Below are positions 37,343 through 47,829 of a stretch of DNA of 64,000 nt, piece by piece (the first letter of the stretch is position 1; each line of letters starts with the position of its first letter). This DNA is from Acanthornis magna. Lineage: Eukaryota > Chordata > Aves > Passeriformes > Acanthizidae. The notes below the pieces were generated by a model. That model saw nothing but the letters and a program-made list of their open reading frames with translations. It was not told where the DNA came from and made no database searches. Made by a program: the position numbers and the translations under genes. The stretch spans positions 4,697,001 to 4,761,000 of the forward strand of contig JAWUZG010000173.1 in NCBI GenBank assembly GCA_036785705.1, read 5' to 3'.

Positions 37343-37455
37343 GTTTTTTTAATTTGTTTTTCTTTTTGTTGTTGTTGTTTTGGTTTGGTTTGGTTTTTGT
37401 TTGTTTGGGTTTGTTTGTTTGTTTTGTTTGTTTGCTTTGTTTTGTTTTTTGTTCA
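37343..37455. repeat. T-rich and (TTTG/GGTTT)n tract
   Basis: GTTGTTGTTG is followed by GGTTTGGTTTGG and TTTGTTTG repeats. It is the same motif class as the minisatellite at 41.4-41.6 kb, but on the opposite strand. Phe/Cys/Leu-rich short frames here are artefacts. Confidence 0.9.
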
Positions 37456-37459
37456 GTGA

Positions 37460-39235
37460 CACAAAATTTAAAAGTTGCCTTCAAGGAGGAGGAGTGAAGC
37501 ATAGATATTTTTCACCCATCTGTCCCACAAATATGTTGAGAAATAGTCAAAAAATACAGTTAATATGAAATTGTACAAAAATATAACTGGAAAGAATTAT
37601 TACCTCATTTTTCTGTGAGTGAAGGTAGGTTTTAACATATAAAAAAGGCTGCATGAGAGAAAGCAAACGGGACATCAAAGACTATTTCAGTGCCTCTGTT
37701 GAAGAACATATGCCTCTTCTTTTTGGTAAGGATGAAGATACCATAGCAAAAAGAAAAAATTTTCCAGTTGTTGGTGTTTTCCTACCTTCCTGGCATTTGT
37801 TTCACTGTTTCATTTGTTTCATTTTTCCCTTCAAGTTTCTATACTGGTTGTGAACAGAGCTGAATATAGGAAAGAATAATTTTGATCTGCTGTAAAGGCT
37901 GGACAAGACATGTAATTGTTTATATTTGAGAATTTAACCCTAAAACCAAAATAAAACAAAATACAATAATTTCTTATTCAAGTGTTATTGGTCCTGCACA
38001 TATTCTGCATCAAGAGATAAAGAATTACCAGTTCTCTCATTCCCTTTGTGCAAATCAGAAATGAAAACTAAATAACTGGGCATACCATGCCAAACACTCA
38101 TAAATCAAATCTGCCCCCAAATAAGCGCTATTCATGATATAAATATGCAAATAGCATTGACAGAAGCCATGCAAATAATTTCAGAAGTAAATCAGGGTAA
38201 GTGGGCAGTAATAAATTTCAGTTTGACTGGAACGGCAAAAATTTAAACGAATTAGTGAAAGGTAGGAATGTTTTACAACCAGATGGAAAGACAGTAATCA
38301 TTTGATCAAGTGCAACTGGACACTGCAAATTATTCCATCTCTCTCTTTGGGATGAGACATGCACAGGATATTAATCAGATTTCTTCCCAACTTATTTCTG
38401 TAAGTCTTTTGGGTGGAGACAAGAAATGTACAGAAATATCAACATCATTAGGTGATTATTCTGAAGCAAATCTAACTCAGCAATTATTAGAGCTATGGAA
38501 AAAAATCTGGTCATTCCTGTGTAGTTTCAACGAGACTCCCTCCATTGTGCTTGTACAAGGGACGTTAAGATAAAGTGGTAACTCATATCTTTCTTTTCTG
38601 GCTGAGTTATACAAGAGAAAGGGAAGCAGCAAAGACAGCCCTGAGGAACACACACATGCCAGAGATTCACAAAGGAGAGGACCAGTGGCCATCTGTTTGG
38701 ACAGCACTTGCGCTGTGTTAATTCTTGTTCCTGATGTCTAGGAGCTAGGGTGGCAGGCACCCCAGGAGCTGGAAACACAGGCAAATCAGGTACTTCAGCG
38801 AGGCAGAACCCTGAGTTTCAGTATCAGTAAGGCTCATGTGCCCCAGGTATCTAGACTGACTTCTAATTTTCACATGCAGTCCTAAACCACCATGGTATTT
38901 GTGCAAAAGTCTCTCTACTAATTGGGTTGGATATATTATCCTTGTGTTACAATGACAAAATAGAAAGAATAACAGCTTGAAGTCTTAGGTTCTCTACTCT
39001 GTAACTGAATCCATAGTGACACCCCTACACTGGAATCAAAGCCTCTTCCTAGCTATTGGGTTGGAGTTTATGACATGCTTTTTGAAATTGCTTATCAAAA
39101 CCAGAGATGAACACTTTTTCAAACAAAAGTATGAATTAATTGTCCCTTTAAAATTTCTGAAGGAAAATAGTAATATAGTTCCCAAACAAGAAGCCAGTCC
39201 TTCCTTCCAATGAGATACAGCTTCAGGTAACAAAA
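37460..39235. other. Non-coding DNA around the octamer pair
   Basis: No coding gene is seen. The non-repetitive texture at 38090-38240 and the octamer pair make it a weak candidate regulatory element. Confidence 0.45.
38145..38176 (+). promoter_or_regulatory. Pair of POU octamer motifs
   Basis: Two perfect ATGCAAAT octamers (38145-38152 and 38169-38176) lie in the same orientation, 24 bp start to start, close to two helical turns. POU/Oct factors bind this sequence. Function is inferred from pattern only. Confidence 0.35.
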
Positions 39236-39236
39236 C

Positions 39237-39268
39237 TTTATCAGAGCCTCATTTTATCAGAGCCTCAT
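39237..39268 (+). repeat. 16-bp direct tandem duplication
   Basis: TTTATCAGAGCCTCAT occurs twice without a spacer, consistent with a recent replication-slippage duplication. Confidence 0.85.
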
Positions 39269-39308
39269 TTCTTTTGTCTTCAACTCCTTCCCGACTGGAA
39301 AGATAATT

Positions 39309-39318
39309 TTATCTTTTT

Positions 39319-39350
<32 letters not shown>

Positions 39351-39412
39351 TTTTCTTTCTTTTTCTTTTCTTTTTTTTTTTCCTTTGCCTTTCTTTTCCA
39401 TTTTTTTTCCTT
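39309..39412. repeat. About 100-bp polypyrimidine tract
   Basis: Almost pure T with scattered C. It could adopt unusual structure or be length-variable and is a likely assembly weak point. Confidence 0.9.
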
Positions 39413-41275
39413 CGGCACAAAGTTAAGTCTAATTTCTTAGGTGACTGAGATGCTAATCAAGCAACTCAAGACAGAGAGGCTAGTGAAAATAATCAAATGT
39501 GAAACTGTCCAGGGGAAACACTCTACTTTGAAGTAAAAGAGAGGAAATTGTCATTTTGAAGCCACTAGAGACAGCCTTCTTGTTACAAAGAAGACCCTGG
39601 GGAGTCACTACCTGATTTGCTCTTAGTCAGGCTGGCATCTCAGTGACAGGGCAATTGTAATTAGGATGAATAAAATGAGAGAAGTGCCAGCTCCCCAATT
39701 TGTAATTCAGTGAGTGACATTAAAGACACAGTATTATGTTTAATTTTTTGAAGAATCAGGCACTGTGCTAACAGGTAGCAGGACTTCCCCCTATGGAAAT
39801 GACTTACATAAAATCTGAATCTCTTTCCATGGAGAGAACAAATATGACACAGGCAAGGGAGCCCAAATGGTTATGGATCTTTAGGCAATATTTAGGAACA
39901 GATAAGAAAGAAAATCAGATGTTGGTATTTGTTTTTCCTCCTGGGAAGAGTCACACAATGAAGCTTCTCTGACACAACAGATTTTACCGTTTGATCTTTC
40001 ATCTTTTCATCTGACCAATGAAAATTACAGGGTACAGATGTATCAAAGACCATTATTATTGCCAATAGAATCAGTAACTCCAAAAGACAATATTTTCAAC
40101 ATAATTTTCTGGGTATTTATAATTAATTTCCAGGTAGAAATAACAGTTCCAGAAAATGTGTAAATTTACATATGTAAAAACTAGGAGTTCATATTTAATA
40201 AGTGAACTCTGTTCAAAATCTCTTCTAAAAGTGAGATGTCCTGACTCCAATAGAAAAACACGCACACTGGGAAAGTTTGACGTCAATCTTCATTTCCAAA
40301 CATTAACTAAATTTCTCAGAAGAAATTTCGTCTTCTCTAAAGCCAGAAAATAAACACAAAACCTTTGCAAAGAATAAGTTCAGATTGCAAAGAATAAGTG
40401 GGGACTGTTACAAAATAATCTGTTTGGGGCTTTATGTATAAAGAAATATGGTTCCCCAGAGGCTGAGTTCTGTCTTCCACTCTTTGTTGATAACCACCGG
40501 TACATATCAAGTACCTTGTGAAAGACACCACCAGGGAGTGATAAGTATACTGCACATAATTTTGCCCTTTGTTTCTGTGAGTTGAAAGCCCTGAATATGA
40601 ATATAATTCAAAGCTGGAAAAGTTTTCTATTGTATAAATTTGAATGTTCCAGCTGGGCACTGAAATATGCCAGTATACAACATATACATCTACTACATTT
40701 TCCTTTCTAAGACTTGCATTTTAAAATTGGAGGCAAAGGTTCCAGAAGCCTGCAGAAAATTTTCATTTGAACAATTCTGTGACCATCAACAATGCAGGGG
40801 CCACAAGTTCTACACAATCAAGTCCTCTGCCATAGTAGCTCAAGGTGATGAATGCAACAATAACCATGCACTATCATTGAGCTCAGCCTTGGCCATGTCT
40901 AATTTGTAGCAGTACCTAAATCTAATCCTAGTGAATTTCCTGTCTACACTACAGATTGAAACTGGATTGTAAGCAGGTGGGCTGGGAGACAGCCTTCCTG
41001 TGATTGGTCCCTCTGGCAGTTCTGCATCTCTAATGTAGGTGGACTGTCAGGATTACTTTAAGATTTCTTTTTTCAGAGCTGTCAGCCCAGTCGGTGCCAC
41101 AACCATTAAATTCTGTTGATAATATCACTTTTCAAAGAGAAGATACCTTCCTTTTTTGACTTGCTCCAGCTGCCTCACTCACCTTGTTTTGTTGTGAAAG
41201 TCATGAAGCCAACAGATATATATTGTTATTACTGGTAGTTTATCAAATTAATTTTTTCTGCTGATGTTTAAGTCT
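39413..41275. other. AT-rich non-coding DNA
   Basis: No gene is recognised. TTGCAAAGAATAAGT-like words repeat near 40366-40400. The 107-codon minus-strand frame at 40337-40660 has no domain. Confidence 0.5.
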
Positions 41276-41278
41276 GGG

Positions 41279-41298
41279 CTATCTATCTATCTATCTAG
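41279..41298. repeat. (CTAT)n tetranucleotide repeat
   Basis: Nearly five CTAT units ending in CTAG. Confidence 0.85.
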
Positions 41299-41404
41299 TT
41301 TTTTTACTGAACCTGGAAATCAGCAATTGCAAACTTTGACATGAAGTGTCACAAGGGTTGTCACCAGATTCCAGCCTCATCATCACTACATCATGGGGGT
41401 TAAA

Positions 41405-41625
41405 ACAAAAAAAATCAAACCAAACCAACCAAACAAACCAACCCCTCAAAACCAAAAAACCCCAACAACAACAAAACCAAACCAAACCAAACCAAACCAA
41501 ACTGAACCAAACCAAACCAAACTGAACCGAACCAAACCAAACTGAACCGAACCAAACCAAACTGAACCAAACCAAACTGAACCGAACCAAACCAAACCAA
41601 ACCAACAAAAACAAAAAAACCCCAC
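41405..41625. repeat. AACCA-type minisatellite with higher-order units
   Basis: A core AACCA/AACCAA pentamer is organised into about 20-25 bp units of the form AAACTGAACCGAACC plus AACCAAACC, repeated several times. Period-5 structure leaves the minus strand open for 161 codons (41291-41776), giving a Phe-Gly-Leu-Val-Trp-rich translation. I regard that frame as a product of repetition, not a protein. Confidence 0.9.
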
Positions 41626-41683
41626 ACATAAACCCACAAAAACCCCAAAACAAACTCCCCAAAAAACAAACAGCAACAACAAG

Positions 41684-41774
41684 AAAGAAATACAGAAAGA
41701 AAAGAAAGACAGAAAAACCAAAGAAAGAAAGGAAGGAAGGAAGGAAGAAAGGAAGAAAGGAAGAAAGAAAAGAC
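41684..41774. repeat. (GAAA)n/(GGAA)n purine tract
   Basis: GAAAGAAA words merge into GGAAGGAAGG and back to GAAAG. Pure purine on the plus strand, directly following the AACCA minisatellite. Confidence 0.9.
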
Positions 41775-41775
41775 A

Positions 41776-42690
41776 AACGTGCATCCCTTTACTGTACATT
41801 ACCCTGGAGATTCACAGAAAATCAAGCAGAGAAGATCTGTGCTTTTGGAGGGAAAAGTGAATGACACTTTAAATTTAAGCAAATGGAAAGATAACTGGAA
41901 GCTAAATCAGGTGATTTTTATTAAAAGGGAGGATGAAGAAAAGCTCCTTGGCTATCATACCTCAGCTCCAAATGAGTAATCTGTTTGTAAGATAATCTTT
42001 TGAAACTTCTCAGTTTGAAAAGCAGGAGACATTAGGAAAAAAAAAATTACTTTTAGTCCAATGTGCCACATTGCATCATTGTACAGAAAGCAATCAAGCA
42101 GGCTAAAATCCTGTGGCAATATCCTAAACCCTCTGGGGAGTTTTTAAACACCCCCCAGTCTTGTCACCCCGTTTCACTGTGCTGACTCCTAGCAACGGTT
42201 TTGTTTCCATCTTTCATCAACAACATGGTTAACATTTCTACTGGAACAAGATCTTGCGGCTGCCTTCTAATAGCCCAGCAACAGCACAAGTGTAAAATCT
42301 GTTAAGGTTTGATGGAAAATAATAACATCAAGTAAATAAATATATAAATAAAGCATTGCAAATTACTGCTAACCAAAGAAGCTAAGTAGAATAAGAGGAC
42401 TTGTATGAATACATCCATGGAAACTGGCTAGAGAGTAGACCTGTTTTAATGAGCAAAAGGACAAACTAATGATGGCTGGGAAGTAATGGGAACATTGAAT
42501 TCAACAAAATACATTGTGTTCAAATTAAACCCATCTCAACAAAACACTTAAAAAACCCCCAGTAAATAAGAGTGAAACCCTGTTTATATCACTAAGCAAT
42601 GAGAAAACTTCTGTGTAAACTTGAAAGCCTTTAAAAGTATCACCTCAGTGTTGGGAATTCTGGGTATCACAAGGAATGACTAGCTATGTC
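41776..42690. other. AT-rich non-coding DNA
   Basis: No gene is seen. A 66-codon frame at 41779-41979 lacks a recognisable domain. Confidence 0.5.
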
Positions 42691-42694
42691 ATTC

Positions 42695-42766
42695 AATATC
42701 AATATCAATATCAATATCAATATCAATATCAATATCAATATCAATATCAATATCAATATCAATATC
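42695..42766. repeat. (AATATC)12 hexanucleotide microsatellite
   Basis: Twelve perfect AATATC units with no interruption. The lack of decay suggests a young, variable array. Confidence 0.95.
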
Positions 42767-44520
42767 AGTTTTTCTTCCTACAGAAAGATAATAAAATATC
42801 TTAGGAAGGATTTAGGATCTCCTAGGATTACGATATCCTAGGGAGGGAGGGATAATAAAAACATTTTATGGGCAGGTGAATGATTGACTAAGTGAAACAA
42901 AATCAGCAGATGAGCAGTAAAATATAACCTGTATGCTTGGCAGTTGCAGATAACATATATATGTCGTCCTAAGTCATTAATAAATCATAGAAGACACAAG
43001 ACTATTACTTTCATTACACTTTTTGGATAGGTAGACAGAATTTCATTCCACATGAACCACATGGTGCCAAAAATTAGCCTCAATCTATAAAAGTACATAT
43101 AAATATGTGCACTTCTGCAATTGTCCAAGAGTCTGGCAACACATTTCAAATGCATTCATAGCTTCCCATGGAAAGAAAACATCATAATCCATGCTACCTT
43201 CTCCACTGCATTTGCAATGCTAACTGAAGCTCAAGGTGTATTCAAAAATCACTTTTAGTTCATGTTATGCCAGCCTAATTTCAGGTGTAGGTTTGAGTCC
43301 ACATTTAGGAAATGATGATGGAGAAACCTCAGGTTCAATTCTCTACTTGTAGGCAAAACAAAGCCCACTTGAAATACATATTGAGCCTGTCTTGGTCACT
43401 AGCTCTTATCCCATGGGGACTGTGGCAGAATCATGTGAATTCAGGCCACCCCTTCAATGACAAAAATATCCTGTGATGGAAGAAAAGATGGGATTTTTAA
43501 GGAGCTTCATCTTGGAGAGCTAACAGATGATAGACAAGGGAATATGGGTCTGGGATCACACCAAGTACGATTCTTGGCTCGGAATGGCAAAGTCCATGTA
43601 GACAGCCATAAATGCTACCCACTGCCTTATTTAGGGACTTCAGCTTGTAAAAGTAATCCATTCTGTTAGGGATTACACCTGTGCAGTAAGCCACGAGGAT
43701 GAAAAGCTTTGCACTATTCGAATACAAATCTTCTTATTGTGTGCACAGACCAGACACAGAACTGAGTTGCTAATGTGCTTAAAATTCAGGCTCCTGGTTC
43801 CAATCAGATAAATCAGTTCTTTTTCAAAGTATAAGAGAAAAGGCTCATTTTCACCCCTGGCATAAGAACATGAAGGGGTGTAACGAATCTAGCTCCCAGT
43901 AGAGCTGAAAAAAATCTGTGAGATATCTGATAAATATTTGTTCAAATGCTTTGGGCCCTGACCCAAAAAAGCATGTGTACAGATGAAAAGCAGATGAGTG
44001 CTCCCAGCAAAATGAAAGGAGTATCTGCAGAAATATTCACAGGTCAAAGTCAAGCATACACTAAAACATTTTTCTGGGTGGTTCTGGTTTACGGTTGGTA
44101 TGAGCACAGACGCTAAGCACGGAACTATTGGTACAATTTATTTCAGGCAGAGAGGAATCATTGCTATTATTGTTCTTGCTGATACTTTGCAGCCCTTATA
44201 GTGAGTGCACTTTGACTTTTATAATGTTTTTCCTTGATCCTACCATGGCTTGTTCCCTTACCATGTATCACACAGCAGTTTGTGCTGGCATAACTGCATC
44301 CACAATAGCACTTATGTTGGTATTTCTGTAACAGTACATCAGGAACTGAGGAGATATAAATAAAAACAACAAAATCCTCATTCTCCTATATGGAACATCC
44401 ATATTAGACATGGAGTACATTCTTTTCTGTCCTTCTGCTTCTCAGAAAGAATAAAATAACCAACAGAAGTATGCAGGCAAGACTGAACATATAAAACTTT
44501 TTTTCCATACACAAAGACAT
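42767..44520. other. AT-rich non-coding DNA
   Basis: No gene, RNA or repeat family is recognised. Confidence 0.5.
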
Positions 44521-44628
44521 TAAATAGACCAAAGCTCAAACAAAAAGAAGTCTGAGAAGATTGAGAGAGGTCTCTAAATAGACCTAAACTCAGACAAAAA
44601 GAAGTCTGAAAAGATTGAGAGAGGTCTC
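44521..44628 (+). repeat. 54-bp tandem duplication
   Basis: Two adjacent 54-bp copies (44521-44574 and 44575-44628) share AAAAAGAAGTCTGA and AGATTGAGAGAGGTCTC and differ at about four positions. They lie just before the ancient CR1-like segment. Confidence 0.85.
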
Positions 44629-44699
44629 TAAATTGTGAAGACTAATAACAAATGAGTATTTATGGTTTCTCATGACACAAAAATTATAGGTAGTCTAAA

Positions 44700-45035
44700 A
44701 GAATTATCAGATGTGAAGTTCTAAAAGCAAATAAAGGACTTTTACATAAAACAGAATTAATTGTACAACTTGTTGCCACAGTTACTTGTGGATGCTAACT
44801 GCATCAACCAGTTTCAAGAGATGATTAGACAAATTAATGAAAGTCCTTTCTAAAGGATGGACAAAGATGAAAACACTCTAGGTGTTAAGGCTCTGCACTG
44901 AATGAAGATAGGCAATACTGGGGAAGTATTAACCTGTGAATGTTCTTTTCCTGGACTCTTTCAGGCCATTGCCTATAGGATATTGGGCTAGATGGCAAAA
45001 GGGTTTAGATCATTGGGTAAATATTGAAATGTAAT
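44700..45035 (+). mobile_element. Ancient CR1-like LINE 3' region
   Basis: Landmarks appear in the order known from old amniote CR1/L3-type 3' regions: GCAAATAAAGGACTTTTAC, then CAACTTGTTGCCACAG, GTTACTTGTGGATGCTAA, GATTAGACAAATTAATG, and finally CCATTGCCTATAGGATATTG followed by GGCTAGATGG. The last block corresponds to the ...GGATACTGGGCTAGATGG... end of such elements. It is on the plus strand, non-coding and heavily diverged. Confidence 0.65.
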
Positions 45036-45860
45036 TTTTCATGGCAGGCAAACATGGATGGATGTTGTCAGTCTCTCTTTTTACAGCAAGGCCTACAGCA
45101 CCTTCATTTACTGTGGTTTTCCACCTGCATGTCCTGGTGATTTTGCACCTGGTGTCCCCACAGGTCCAGTGCAAACAGGTCAGGCAAACTGCGGTCTTCT
45201 GATAAATTTTGCTTAGCACAGTCTGAGCTGAAGGGAGAAAGAGGTTCTGGCACTAGATGACATCTGAGTGTAGATAACTACTGGAGTCCTAAAGGGAAAG
45301 ACCACCTACACCTTGATGAAGGGATGCAAAAATACAAAGATTTGCTTTATTGTCAATTATCTAGTTGCCAAATTGCCAAGACAGCACAACTACTTAAGTT
45401 TAGATTTAGATGTCATTTTCATTTCAAGCATCTCAATTTTCTGTAAGTGCCAACTTAGAATTAACTAAGAAATCTCAGCCTACTACACTCTATGACCTGG
45501 CAGAATTTGTCAGTATAAATGAGTTAAGTTTATATTTTTAAAGGCATCTAGTTGCCATTTCACATGCTCCTCTTCCTGACCTTTTATGTCTTTTGGTTAA
45601 TGTCGTAGAGGACATTACCCAGAAAACCTGTGTGAAACAGACTTCTATAGCTAAACAGCTCTCGCTTGCAAACATCTGAGAGCCTTCCAGTCTCCTTAGT
45701 TGTGATTAATGGGTCTACTCATGTGTGTAAAGTTATTAACAGAAATATTCATAGAACCAGATACTAAACCAATGAGAAATGAATTAACAGGTTTAAATGG
45801 GTGTACAGAGCTGATCAGGTTATGCTCCAGCTTAACTTCTTTGTAGTGACCTAAATTATT
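45036..45860. other. AT-rich non-coding DNA
   Basis: No gene is recognised. The 69-codon minus-strand frame at 45010-45219 has no visible domain. Confidence 0.5.
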
Positions 45861-45871
45861 TCTTTATAGCC

Positions 45872-45906
45872 TACCCCCCCAAAAAAAACCAAAAAAACAA
45901 AAACCC
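45872..45906. repeat. C7 run with A/C-rich tract
   Basis: CCCCCCC is followed by A-runs broken by CC and C. Confidence 0.8.
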
Positions 45907-45965
45907 AAGAAAACCTGACAGTTGAAAATCCTATCTGGCAGATTTCTGGCTTTTTGCTTTCCTTG

Positions 45966-46310
45966 TCATGGGTTCACCTCAGCCAGGAGGCAAACTCCCA
46001 CCCAGATGCTCACTCCCCACTACCCATCAGAACAGGGGCAGAAAGTAGAAAGAACAGAAACAAGAAAGCTTGTGGGTTGAGATTAAGACAGGGAGATCAC
46101 TTATCAATTACTGTCACGGTCAAAGCAGACAGGAAAATGAACCTAATTTATTGCCAATTAAAATAGATTTGGGTAGTGAGAAACAAAAGAGACAAATCTT
46201 AAGTCAGCTTGTTTCCTTTCACTTTCCTGGAGTCTTCAGACTCCTCTACCCATCCTAAGTTGCCCAGGGGGTACAGTCAGTACCAGTATCATACTTGTGA
46301 TGCCTAAAAA
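45966..46310 (-). mobile_element. Diverged LTR fragment, same broad family as 8306-9371
   Basis: Shared landmarks with the solo LTR and its relatives run in order: CAGCCAGGAGGCAAACTCCC, AAGCTTGTGGGTTGAGAT, ACAGGGAGATCACTTATC, AATTACTGTCACGGTC, ACCTAATTTATTGCC, then CCCAGGGGGTACAGTCAGTA. The orientation is that of a minus-strand LTR. It is more diverged than the 8.3 kb copy and is broken on its right by a different sequence. Confidence 0.65.
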
Positions 46311-46745
46311 CTTTTAGTTTTTTCATATATTTGTAGCTTTGTAGATTTTTTTATATATAGTTGTATGTTTTCCAGTACTTTTCCTGCCCTTTCTCACATT
46401 TTAGAATAATAAGCTAACTCTTTCTAACACATTTTTTAAATTCTGTTTAGTCTTATTCTTAAGAGCAGAATTTCTGACAAGGACTTCTTGTTTTCCACCA
46501 AAACTTAAGAGACGTAACAAGAAATAAGGGTAAAGAAGCCCCTGGACTGACTCCAAGGGGCTGACCCGAGGGTGGATTGCTGGAGCAATTGGTTTTCTAT
46601 TGGACATACCTGTTCGATATACTAATTAATTAACCTTATAAAAAATTACAGGTGTCCTATACCATGCGTGCACATAGCCATATTTTTTGCACCTGAAAAT
46701 TTTCATTAAATAATTTCTTTTTGTCTTACCACTTCTAATATTGTT
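46311..46745 (+). mobile_element. Second LTR-like segment, plus strand
   Basis: The segment shows an LTR-like order of signals: a TATA-like CCTTATAAAA at 46633, then TTTTTTGCACCTGAAAATT and an ATTAAA poly(A) signal near 46704, then ATTTCTTTTTGTCTTACC. I recognise the tail as resembling an avian ERV LTR 3' end. Exact ends and target duplications are not found. It separates two blocks that both resemble the minus-strand LTR family. Confidence 0.4.
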
Positions 46746-46774
46746 TGGAAAATTTTGTCCTTTGATTCCAGGCA

Positions 46775-46950
46775 GCATCAGGAATATTTGTCTCCTCTGG
46801 CATGGGGTCCTTCACATGAGTGCCTGCTCCAGAAAGATCCTCTTGACAGACAGCAGTGTGGGGTTCCAGAGTGACAGTCTCCATAGGATGCTGTGGGAGT
46901 CTCTGCTGCTCCTTCCTGCCTCCTTCTCCAGTGTTTTCATGGGTATTTCT
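46775..46950 (-). mobile_element. Possible continuation of the broken LTR
   Basis: CTCCTCTGGCATGGGGTCCT, CACATGAGTGCCTGCTCC and GGGAGTCTCTGCTGCTCC resemble the subrepeat region of the 8.3 kb LTR (CTCC-AGCATGGGGTCC...). If so, the LTR at 45966 was split by the plus-strand segment. The similarity is patchy. Confidence 0.35.
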
Positions 46951-46953
46951 TAC

Positions 46954-47123
46954 TTGTGTCACATTCACTGAAATCACAATGAATTTCCATGGCAATCCAA
47001 AGCTGAACATCACATGAGGGAAGGGTGTAAGGAAATGTTCATTCAGGAGCCTTGGGTTCAGCTGGATGTATTCATGCTGCTGGGAAAGGCACTCCTTGGG
47101 CAGTAAAAAAAACATGTCCTCTG
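46954..47123 (-). other. Candidate exon, unrecognised product (weak)
   Basis: On the minus strand an acceptor-like TTTATTTGTTTTACAG precedes 47123, and a donor-like CAA|GTAAGA follows 46954. The 170 bp between is open for 56 codons in one frame, with a Met four codons in and a Phe/Leu/Pro-rich translation. I do not recognise the protein. Nearby LTR remnants and the absence of a phase-compatible neighbour argue for coincidence. Confidence 0.2.
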
Positions 47124-47450
47124 CTGTAAAACAAATAAAAAATAGAGAATACTATCACAAACATAAAAATCCTTTTGTTCTCAGGGTAGGTGTTTAAAAT
47201 GGAGGTGAACCGTCAGTACACGATGATCAAGGATTTGAAAATGTGACCTAGCAGATAGCTGGAAATCACACGTCACACTTAGGCACCAGCTGAGGTGCCA
47301 AACATTCTCCAAAATAAATTTTCTCCCTGAGATACCGGTGTCCATCGCCTCTTGTGAAGGAGCTGGTAACCTGAGGGAGAAGGAGCTGCCAGAGGGACCA
47401 CTGGTCTAATCTCTCTGAAGAAACACAGTTTCTGTGCTGCCAAAAGTTAC

Positions 47451-47571
47451 CTGAAGTAAGAAATATGTGGGATCATGGTGACTTTCTTGAAGTCGGTGTC
47501 ACCAGTGAAGAGGTCTCCCGAGCAGCCAGGCAGCCCCACATCTCCCCCATCCACCAGTCCTGATTCCACAG
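47451..47571 (-). other. Candidate exon, unrecognised product (weak)
   Basis: On the minus strand a pyrimidine-rich acceptor (TGCCCCCTATCACACAG) precedes 47571, and a donor TTCAG|GTAACT follows 47451. The 121 bp is open in one frame (39 full codons) with a Gly/Asp-rich start. Phase does not join directly to the candidate at 46954-47123. No protein family is recognised. Confidence 0.22.
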
Positions 47572-47829
47572 CTGTGTGATAGGGGGCACAGAGCATGCTA
47601 CACATTTCTTAAGGGATATATGAAAAGTTAGGACAACTTTTCCTCTGTTTCCCAACACGGACAGAAGAGGATATTTTGCACTACACTTCAGCAGAAAACC
47701 TAAGTGTTGCGTATGAAGAAAAATCTTTAACCAGCCTCCGAGGAACAGTTCAGGCAATGGTATAAAACACCAGAAAGAGGTTGTGTAAATGAGGAAATAA
47801 TATTCAGGGCAGGATGTGATACCCAATTA

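Noticed and set aside
41291..41776. 161-codon minus-strand frame rich in Phe, Gly, Leu, Val and Trp
   Set aside because: It is a translation of the AACCA minisatellite and purine tract. Alternative frames give similarly periodic products.
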